Part shown: positions 26,681 to 33,549 of the stretch, one piece after another
How the letters are laid out: each line of letters opens with the position of its first letter
Position numbering within the stretch: the stretch's first letter is position 1
Assembly (NCBI GenBank): GCA_018268935.1
Contig: JAFDVS010000077.1
Coordinates: 1-64,000 of the forward strand
From: Acidobacteriota bacterium
Lineage (GTDB): Bacteria; Acidobacteriota; Terriglobia; Bryobacterales; Bryobacteraceae
Direction of reading: 5' to 3'
DNA length: 64,000 nt
Position numbers and translations under genes: made by a program
Notes under the pieces: generated by a model
Database searches by the model: none
Told to the model about the DNA's origin: nothing
Seen by the model: only the letters and a program-made list of their open reading frames with translations

Positions 26681-27817
26681 ATGGAGAACATGATCGGAGC
26701 CTACGGCGAGTGGGCCTCCAAGCTAGCCGAAGATCCACCGCGATTTTCCTTCCGCCGTCCGGAATTCAAGAACATCAACGACTGGCGCAAAAAAGCCCGC
26801 CCGCGCTACGTCAATGCCCTCATGCAACCCAATCTCGGTGGCACTCCCAAGGCCACCGTCCTGCATCAGTTCGAATTCGACGGCCTGTCCATTGAGCACC
26901 TCAACTGGCAACTCCCCATGGGTGCCGCCACCGAAGCCGTTCTCCTCAAGCCTGCCGGAGCCAAGGGTAAACTCCCTGGCATCATCGGCCTCCACGATCA
27001 CGGCGGCAACAAATACTTCGGCTATCGCAAGATCACCCAGATCAGCAAAGACCGCCATCCGCTCATGGTGAAGCATCAGGATCATTACTACGGCGGCTCC
27101 GCCTGGGCCAACGAAATCGCCAAGCGCGGCTACGTCGTCCTCGTCCACGATACGTATTCCTTCGGCTCCCGCCGCGTCCGTGTTGGCGACGTCCCCAAAG
27201 TCATCAAACGTGACCTCACCGAAGTGGACCCCGAATCCGAGTCCGAAATCGCCGCCTACAACCGCTGGGCCGGTGAGCACGAACACCTCATGGCCAAAAG
27301 CCTCTTCTCCGCCGGCACCACCTGGCCCGGTGTCTTCACCGCCGAAGATCAAAAGGCCGTGGACTACCTCTGCTCCCGCTCCGACGTCGACGACAAACGC
27401 ATCGGCTGCGCCGGCCTGTCCGGCGGCGGCCTCCGCACCGTATTCCTCACCGGCGTCGACGAGCGCATCAAGTGCTCCTGTTGCGTCGGCATGATGTGTA
27501 CCTGGCGCGATTACCTCCTCAACAAGTGCTATACGCACACCTGGATGTGCTACGTCCCCAGCATTCCCCGCGATCTCGATTACCCCGAAATCCTCGGCCT
27601 CGGCGCCCCCAATCCCATCATGGTTCTCAACAACCGCGAAGATCAGCTCTTCACCGTCCCTGAAATGGAGCGTGCCGACAAGATCCTCAAAGACGTCTAC
27701 TCGAAGGCCAAAGCGTCCGAACGCTACGCCATGAACTTCTACCCCGGTCCACACAAATTCGACCTCGACATGCAAAAGGACGCCTTCGCATGGTTCGACA
27801 AATGGCTCAAATCTTAA
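26681..27817 (+). CDS. Alpha/beta hydrolase, acetyl esterase/dienelactone hydrolase-like
   Basis: A 378-aa enzyme with the nucleophile elbow GLSGGG, an oxyanion-hole region GIIGLHDHGGNKYFG, and a late His in PGPHKFDLD that could complete the triad. No signal peptide is present, so it should be cytoplasmic. The family includes esterases of the acetyl xylan/dienelactone hydrolase type. The gene begins 12 bases after the GlcG-like gene and may belong to the same transcript. An in-frame ATG at 26690, preceded by GGAG, is an alternative start. Its 3' end lies close to the start of the GH43-like/MBL fusion gene, suggesting a link with sugar or ester breakdown. Confidence 0.85.
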   Translation: MENMIGAYGEWASKLAEDPPRFSFRRPEFKNINDWRKKARPRYVNALMQPNLGGTPKATVLHQFEFDGLSIEHLNWQLPMGAATEAVLLKPAGAKGKLPGIIGLHDHGGNKYFGYRKITQISKDRHPLMVKHQDHYYGGSAWANEIAKRGYVVLVHDTYSFGSRRVRVGDVPKVIKRDLTEVDPESESEIAAYNRWAGEHEHLMAKSLFSAGTTWPGVFTAEDQKAVDYLCSRSDVDDKRIGCAGLSGGGLRTVFLTGVDERIKCSCCVGMMCTWRDYLLNKCYTHTWMCYVPSIPRDLDYPEILGLGAPNPIMVLNNREDQLFTVPEMERADKILKDVYSKAKASERYAMNFYPGPHKFDLDMQKDAFAWFDKWLKS

Positions 27818-27846
27818 GTGGCGCGGGCCTCCAGGCCGGCGCGCTA

Positions 27847-29409
27847 ATGATCGTCCTCAGCTTCTTCCGCAACAACGGAGAAGACGGCCTATTTCTCGCC
27901 GCCAGCCACGACGGCCTCCACTTCACCGAACTCAACAACGGGATGCCGCTCCTCAAACCTGAAGTCGGCGAATCGAAGCTCATGCGCGATCCCTCCATCG
28001 CCCGAGGCCCCGACGGCACCTTCCACATGGTCTGGACCACATCCTGGCAAGGCAAAACCATCGGCTACGCCAATTCCAAAGACCTCCGCCACTGGTCCCC
28101 GCAGCAAGCCATCACCCTCTTCCCAGACGAACCAAACGTCCAAAACTGCTGGGCCCCCGAGCTCTACTACGATGCGCCCTCCAAAGACTGGATCATCCTC
28201 TGGGCCTCCACCATCAAAGGCAAATTCCCCCAAACCCTCGGCACCGGCACCCGAGACAACAATCACCGCCTCTATATGGTCCGCACCCGCGACTTCCAGT
28301 CATTCTCCAAGCCCGTACTCATCTACGACCCCGGCTTCATGATCATCGACGGAGCCATCTTTCATACCGGTAAACGCTACGCCATGGTCGTGAAAAACGA
28401 AACCCAGACCCCACCGGCCAAGTATCTCTTCCTTATCTACGCGGACAAACTCGAAGGCCCATGGTCCAAGCCCGGCCCGAACATCTCCGGCCCTCAATGG
28501 GCTGAAGGCCCCAGCCCCATCCAGCTCAACGGCTACTGGTACATCTACTTCGACAAATACCGCGACCACAAATACGGAGCCATCCGCTCCAAAGATCTCG
28601 AACAGTGGGAAGACATCACCGAACAGATCACGCTGCCCACCGGCATCCGTCACGGCACCATCTTCCGAGCCCAGTCGCAAATCGTCGAACCACTGCAGTC
28701 CTCCGCCCTGAACATCCAGCACGTCGCCAATGCCGGAGTCCTCCTCACGTGCAACAACACCACCATCGCCGTCGATGCCTTCTTCCGCGAAGGAGTCAAC
28801 GGTTACCAAACCGTCCCCGCTCCACTCCTCCAGCAAATGGAGACCGCGCAGAAGCCCTACGACAACATCCGCCTCATCCTCGCCACCCATCCCCACCGCG
28901 ATCACTTCGATGCCGCCTCCGTCGCCCGTCATCTCCAGCACAACAAGCAGGCCATCTTCGCAGGCACTCCCCAACTCGCCAACCCCGTCCGCACCGCCGG
29001 CGCTTCCAACGTCGAAACCATCACCTGGCCCGCCACCAGACAATGGGCCGGCGCCACTGTGAAATTCCTCAGACTTCCCCACAATCCACCCCATCGCGAC
29101 ACCATCGAAAACTCCGCCCTCCACATCTCCTTCTGCGGTCAATCCCTCCTCTTCACCGGCGATGCCGACATGACCAGCGCGGATTTCGCCGCCCTACAAA
29201 TCCCACCCCAATCCATCCACCGCCTCTTCGCTCCCTGGTGGATGCTCACCGGCGCAAACGGCCGCCGCATTATCGACACCCAACTCCAACCCAAGTCCCT
29301 CTGGGCCCTCCACGGCGACACCGCGCAGCCCGATCGCTGGCAGCAGCAGGTCCGCGCCGCCTACCCCACCGCCACCATCGCCTTTGACAATCGCTCCCCA
29401 ATTCAATAG
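27847..29409 (+). CDS. GH43-like five-bladed propeller fused to a metallo-beta-lactamase fold
   Basis: A 520-aa fusion. Residues 1-275 resemble glycoside hydrolase family 43/117-type propellers (RDPSIARGPDGTFHMVW, NCWAPELYYD, AEGPSPIQLNGYWYIYF). Residues 290-510 are a metallo-beta-lactamase-fold domain with the metal motif THPHRDHFD, a later FTGDADM, and a final His in WALHGD. The join is at about residue 285 (EPLQSSALNIQHVANAGV), where a stand-alone MBL protein would begin. I used the ATG at 27847; the frame is open to 27790 and would overlap the preceding gene. No signal peptide is clear. The fusion could be natural, or could come from loss of a stop codon between two neighbouring genes. 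The substrate is unknown. Confidence 0.78.
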   Translation: MIVLSFFRNNGEDGLFLAASHDGLHFTELNNGMPLLKPEVGESKLMRDPSIARGPDGTFHMVWTTSWQGKTIGYANSKDLRHWSPQQAITLFPDEPNVQNCWAPELYYDAPSKDWIILWASTIKGKFPQTLGTGTRDNNHRLYMVRTRDFQSFSKPVLIYDPGFMIIDGAIFHTGKRYAMVVKNETQTPPAKYLFLIYADKLEGPWSKPGPNISGPQWAEGPSPIQLNGYWYIYFDKYRDHKYGAIRSKDLEQWEDITEQITLPTGIRHGTIFRAQSQIVEPLQSSALNIQHVANAGVLLTCNNTTIAVDAFFREGVNGYQTVPAPLLQQMETAQKPYDNIRLILATHPHRDHFDAASVARHLQHNKQAIFAGTPQLANPVRTAGASNVETITWPATRQWAGATVKFLRLPHNPPHRDTIENSALHISFCGQSLLFTGDADMTSADFAALQIPPQSIHRLFAPWWMLTGANGRRIIDTQLQPKSLWALHGDTAQPDRWQQQVRAAYPTATIAFDNRSPIQ

Positions 29410-29419
29410 TCTCAACCGT

Positions 29420-30334
29420 ATGACCCTACGTACCGCGGCTCTCGCGCTGTCTCTCGTCACACTCGCTCCCGCCATGGATTGGGAGAAAGCACCCAAGCTC
29501 CCTCACAAGCTCGTCGCCAACTGGGCCCAACTCCCCGCAGGCTGGAACTTCGGCGAAACCAGCGGAGTCTCCGTCGACAAAAACGACAACGTCTGGGTCT
29601 TCAACCGCGGCAAGCACATGGTCATGCAGTTCGACAAGAGCGGCAAATTCCTCAAAGGTTGGGACGATGTGCCGATCCTTTCCGCCCACGGCATCAAGGC
29701 CGATCCCGACGGCAACGTCTGGCTCGTCGATGTCGGCGGCCACGCCCTCCTCAAATTCACTCCCGCAGGCAGGCTCCTCATGGTCTTCGCCAACGCAGGC
29801 CGCACCGCCGGCGACAACACCACCCAATACGCCTTCAACAAACCCACCGGTCTGTCCTTCAAACCCAACGGTGACTTCTACGTCTCCGACGGCTACGTCA
29901 ACACCCGAGTCGTCCACTACAATAAAGACGGCAAGTTCCTCAACCAGTGGGGCAAGAAGGGCACCGGCAACGGCGAGTTCGATCTCGTCCACGACGTCGC
30001 CATCGACAAGCAGGGCCGCGTCTACGTCGCCGACCGCGCCAACTCCCGCGTTCAGGTCTTCGACGCCGAAGGCAAATTCCTAGCCAAGTGGACCGAAATA
30101 GGCCAGCCCTGGGGACTCGCCTACAGCGAAAAAGAAAACGCCATGTACATCGCCGACGGCCTCAACAACCGTGTCGTCAAAGCGAACCTCGATGGCCAGG
30201 TCCTCGGCGTCCTTGGCCAATTCGGCAAGGCCCCTGGCTCCTTCGATTTCGCCCACCACATGGCCGTCGACAGTGAAGGCTCCCTCTACGTCGCCGAGAT
30301 CAAAAACTGGCGCGTCCAAAAATTCGCCAAGTGA
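29420..30334 (+). CDS. Secreted NHL-repeat beta-propeller protein
   Basis: A 304-aa secreted protein (signal MTLRTAALALSLVTLAPA). At least five NHL-type repeats are visible: VSVDKNDNVWVFNR, IKADPDGNVWLVDVGG, LSFKPNGDFYVSDGY, VAIDKQGRVYVADR and MAVDSEGSLYVAEI. They should make a six-bladed propeller like those of the peptidyl-alpha-hydroxyglycine lyase group, which often occur in environmental bacteria without known substrate. The ATG at 29420 starts the signal sequence; the earlier open frame overlaps the previous gene. The next gene starts with GTG inside its stop codon (GTGA overlap), so the two are translationally coupled. Confidence 0.85.
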   Translation: MTLRTAALALSLVTLAPAMDWEKAPKLPHKLVANWAQLPAGWNFGETSGVSVDKNDNVWVFNRGKHMVMQFDKSGKFLKGWDDVPILSAHGIKADPDGNVWLVDVGGHALLKFTPAGRLLMVFANAGRTAGDNTTQYAFNKPTGLSFKPNGDFYVSDGYVNTRVVHYNKDGKFLNQWGKKGTGNGEFDLVHDVAIDKQGRVYVADRANSRVQVFDAEGKFLAKWTEIGQPWGLAYSEKENAMYIADGLNNRVVKANLDGQVLGVLGQFGKAPGSFDFAHHMAVDSEGSLYVAEIKNWRVQKFAK

Positions 30335-32385
30335 TCGCACTGCGCCTGCTCCCGCTGGCGGCTGGCCTCCTTCCGGGCCAGCCCGTCTGCGAGCCTCCCA
30401 CACCCGTAGCGGCCATCCTGCAAAAGGCTGATCAACCCCGCGACCTCCGCCATAGCCTCGCCGATCATCGCGCCGCGATACACGCCATCTACGATGCGGC
30501 TGCCAAAGCCCATCCCGGCGATCCATTCCTCTACGCCGCCCGCCTCGAATTCGATCTCGGCCGCTACGGCGAAAATCGCCCTTCCATTGCCGAAGAAGCT
30601 GAAAAGCGGCTAGCACAACAACCTGCCAATCCACACCTCCTCTACATCGCCGCCCTCGCCAACTACTCCCTCCGCACTCCACGCTCCATCGAACAACTCA
30701 CCAAGCTCAACCAGTTAAACCCCAACTACGGCCCCGCGCTCCTACTCGAAGCGCGCATCCGAGCCAGCAGACAATTCCGCGACATTCCCAGACTCAAAGC
30801 AGCCCTCGCCCATTTCGAAAAAGTCTGTCCCCAATCCCTCGCCCTCTTCCCCGAACTCGCCTGGATCGAAGACCAGCCCTACCTCCAATCCCACATCGCC
30901 AAACTCCGCGCCCAGTCCATCCCCGCAAAATCCTACCCCGCCCTCTGGCAAATGGAGCGCGTCGCCAATCGCTCCGACAACATGTCTGCCATCCTGACAA
31001 CCTGGCAATCGGACGTCCACCGTCTCCTCCAACCTTCCGTCCCACGCAACGCCACTTGGATGAACACCCTCCACACCGCAGCTTTCCTCACCGAACAACC
31101 GCTCGAAAAACTCGCCCCGGGCTACCTCGAAGACTTCGCCAAACACTTCCCACACGCCTGGCCATCTCCCATCCTCGCCATCGACAAACTCCGCAAACTC
31201 GGCCCCACGCCCGAAGCCTTCAAGCAGTGGAGCGCCCTCAACAAAACCTATCCTTCCTCCACCGGCATCGTCTCCTACTGGCTCTCCATCGCCCGCGACG
31301 CCAAGGACAACCCCGAAGCCATCGTCGATGCCTACCAGGCCATGAAGGCCGCCATGGACGTCGATCCCGAAAGCTACCTCACCTCGCCGCCCTTCCAGAT
31401 CACCATGGCCGATGACCTCGTCAAACGCGGCCTTCGTCTCGACCTCGTCCCGTCCTTCGTCATCGCGGGCATCAGTGCCGGCGAGCGTGCCCTTTCCCGT
31501 GAAAGCGTCACCGATCTCTTCCCCAACGCCGAAACCGGCCGCCGCAAAATGCACGACGCCTGGTACCTCTTCGGTTACTACCCGCTGATCGAAGCCTACG
31601 CCGCCCAGAAGAAATTCGCCGAAGCCCGCGACATTCTCTCCCAATCCCAGCGCATCCTCGACCGCATGCGTCCCGAACCCACTGCCTCGCCTGAAGACAA
31701 ATCCCGTTTCGCCATGTTCGAAGCTGGCTTCTGGCGTGTCAAAGGAAAACTCGCCGAACAGCAAGGCCGCAAGTTCGATGCCCTCATCTCCTACCGCAAC
31801 GCCCTGGCCAGCTACGGACCCCGTACCGCCCGAGGCGACGAGCGCGATCAGGTCTACGCCGCCGCCCAGCAACTCGCCAAAGAACTCGGAGCCACCACCG
31901 AAGCCTGGACCGACTGGGACGCAAAGCAGCCTCTCACCAACGTCCGTTCCGGCCACGGCGGCCCCAACGCATGGCTCCAACTCGCCGCCTCCAAACCCGG
32001 CCTCCGGATCACCGACATGCAAGGCCGCGCCTTCACCCCCGCCCAACTCGCCAAAACAAAAACTTTTGTCAATGTTTGGGCTACCTGGTGTCTCCCCTGC
32101 CGCGCCGAACTCCCCTACCTCGAAAAACTCGCCGCCCGCTTCAAAGACCGCACCGACATCGCCGTGATCGCCCTCAATGTTGATGACGACGAATCCGCCG
32201 TCGCCCCGTTTTTGAAGCGCTTCCAATTCACCTTCCACCCAGCCATGGCGCGTTCGTATGCCTACGAATTCCTCCCCGTCTTCGGAGTCCCTGCCAACTA
32301 CATCATCAGTGACAAGACCAGTTACTTCGAAGGCAAAGGCCAAGCCAACGAATGGCTCGAATCCGCCACCGCCGCCCTTGAATAA
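30331..32385 (+). CDS. TPR protein with C-terminal TlpA-type thioredoxin domain
   Basis: A 684-aa exported protein. The short leader (MIALRLLPLAAGLLPGQ) starts at a GTG overlapping the upstream stop. Residues 40-530 are helical and TPR-like. The last 140 residues form a TlpA/ResA-like thioredoxin domain with the redox motif TWCLPCR and the cis-Pro region FGVPANYI. Such proteins reduce disulfides of apocytochromes or other periplasmic proteins. In this genomic setting a role in c-type cytochrome maturation is attractive, but that is inference. It ends the long plus-strand run of genes. Confidence 0.83.
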   Translation: MIALRLLPLAAGLLPGQPVCEPPTPVAAILQKADQPRDLRHSLADHRAAIHAIYDAAAKAHPGDPFLYAARLEFDLGRYGENRPSIAEEAEKRLAQQPANPHLLYIAALANYSLRTPRSIEQLTKLNQLNPNYGPALLLEARIRASRQFRDIPRLKAALAHFEKVCPQSLALFPELAWIEDQPYLQSHIAKLRAQSIPAKSYPALWQMERVANRSDNMSAILTTWQSDVHRLLQPSVPRNATWMNTLHTAAFLTEQPLEKLAPGYLEDFAKHFPHAWPSPILAIDKLRKLGPTPEAFKQWSALNKTYPSSTGIVSYWLSIARDAKDNPEAIVDAYQAMKAAMDVDPESYLTSPPFQITMADDLVKRGLRLDLVPSFVIAGISAGERALSRESVTDLFPNAETGRRKMHDAWYLFGYYPLIEAYAAQKKFAEARDILSQSQRILDRMRPEPTASPEDKSRFAMFEAGFWRVKGKLAEQQGRKFDALISYRNALASYGPRTARGDERDQVYAAAQQLAKELGATTEAWTDWDAKQPLTNVRSGHGGPNAWLQLAASKPGLRITDMQGRAFTPAQLAKTKTFVNVWATWCLPCRAELPYLEKLAARFKDRTDIAVIALNVDDDESAVAPFLKRFQFTFHPAMARSYAYEFLPVFGVPANYIISDKTSYFEGKGQANEWLESATAALE

Positions 32386-32412
32386 AACTGAACCAGCCCC
32401 AGGCTATCCGCC

Positions 32413-32637
32413 TCAAGCCGCAGTTGTGATCTCCACCTCACCCACAAAACTCGATGGCTTTGGGATCGGATCCCCGCACTCTCGCAGAGTCCGCAAATGC
32501 CCTTCAATCGCCTCTCGAATATTCTGCTTGGTATCTTCCAGCGTTCTTCCCGTAGTCATACAACCCGGAAGATCTGAAACGTAGGCAGCCCAGTTTGACT
32601 TGGCCTCCTCGAAGATAACGGCATATTTCACGCTCAT
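32413..32637 (-). CDS. hicB: HicB-like antitoxin, orphan
   Basis: A 74-aa protein of the short HicB type (KYAVIFEEAKSNWAAYVSD, then LPGCMTTGRTLEDTKQNIRE and GDPIPKP). It has the partial RNase H-like fold of HicB antitoxins but no added DNA-binding domain. The ATG at 32637 was chosen because the fold starts there; the frame continues upstream only as the decayed toxin region. No intact HicA toxin gene lies next to it, only a remnant whose stop codon overlaps this start (ATGA), the usual hicA-hicB arrangement. Confidence 0.85.
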   Translation of the reverse strand: MSVKYAVIFEEAKSNWAAYVSDLPGCMTTGRTLEDTKQNIREAIEGHLRTLRECGDPIPKPSSFVGEVEITTAA

Positions 32638-32735
32638 TTGCCCTCCAATCCTGCAGCTCGCAAGATCGCTTTGCGAAATTAGTCGGCACGCATCGCCAGT
32701 AACACCCGGCACGGTCACTGTCCGCAGTGTATCAA
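32634..32735 (-). pseudogene. Truncated and frameshifted HicA toxin remnant
   Basis: Reading the minus strand just upstream of hicB, the C-terminal hallmark of HicA can be followed only by switching frame. TVTVPGVTGD is in one frame, VPTNFA in a second, and KAILRAAGLEGK followed by a stop in the third. The stop overlaps the hicB ATG. The N-terminal half of the toxin is missing because the next gene starts at 32799 on the other strand. This is my reading of about 35 codons, so the call is moderate. Confidence 0.45.
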
Positions 32736-32798
32736 CAGCCACGATCCATCACTCCCCAAATCCAAAACCCACCCCCACCCATATATCCTGTAAAGGTA

Positions 32799-33545
32799 AT
32801 GCACCGCCGCCACTTCCTTCTCACCTCTGCCTCCACCCTCGCCGCCTCCGCGATGCAATCCCCCAACTACGACATCTTCCTCCTCTCCGGCCAATCCAAC
32901 ATGGCCGGCCGGGGCCTCGTCGAACCCCAGGACAAAGAGCCCATCCCCGGCGTCCTCTCCTTCAACAAAGAGCACCAATGGGTTCCCGCCATCGACCCAC
33001 TTCACTGGGACAAGCCCGAAGTCATCGGCGTCGGCATCGGCCGCTCCTTCGCCCGCGTCGTCAGGAATGCGCATCCTCAATCCACCATCGGCCTCGTCCC
33101 CTGCGCCTTCGGTGGCAGCCCTCTCGAACACTGGATGCCCGGCGCCCAGCACTACACCAACGCCGTTACCCGCATGCGCGAAGCCCTCAAACACGGCCGC
33201 CTCCGCGGCATTCTCTGGCACCAGGGCGAAGCCGAGTGCGCCGACCTCGACAAAGCCCGCTCCTACGTCGACCGCTGGAAAATCATGATCACCAGCCTCC
33301 GCAACGACCTCAACTCCCCCGACGTTCCCGTCATCGTCGGCCAGCTCGGCCCCTTCTTCGTTCGCTCCCCCTACGTCCGCATCGTCAATGAGCAACTCGC
33401 CATGCTCCCTGCTGTCGTCCCCAACGTCGCCTTCGTCCCCACCATTGGTCTCAAACACAAAGGCGACGACGTGCACTTTGACACTCCCTCCTTCCGCGAA
33501 CTTGGCCGCCGTTACGGCCACGCCTACCTCATGCTCCGCGCATAA
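32799..33545 (+). CDS. Sialate O-acetylesterase-type (SASA) carbohydrate esterase
   Basis: A 248-aa exported enzyme of the SASA/SGNH-like esterase family. After a Tat-like leader (MHRRHFLLTSASTLAASA) comes the nucleophile block LLSGQSNMAGRG, followed by GLVPCAFGGSPLEHW and GILWHQGEAE. The Ser of GQSNM and a late His (GDDVHFD) are the probable catalytic residues. It should remove acetyl groups from sugar residues outside the cytoplasm. The ATG at 32799 follows AAAGG closely. The PSCyt gene begins four bases after its stop, suggesting a joint role in handling acetylated polysaccharides. Confidence 0.88.
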   Translation: MHRRHFLLTSASTLAASAMQSPNYDIFLLSGQSNMAGRGLVEPQDKEPIPGVLSFNKEHQWVPAIDPLHWDKPEVIGVGIGRSFARVVRNAHPQSTIGLVPCAFGGSPLEHWMPGAQHYTNAVTRMREALKHGRLRGILWHQGEAECADLDKARSYVDRWKIMITSLRNDLNSPDVPVIVGQLGPFFVRSPYVRIVNEQLAMLPAVVPNVAFVPTIGLKHKGDDVHFDTPSFRELGRRYGHAYLMLRA

Positions 33546-33549
33546 CCCC

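Noticed and set aside
30742..32343. 533-codon antisense frame
   Set aside because: Antisense to the TPR-thioredoxin gene, whose WCLPC motif and family match are clear.
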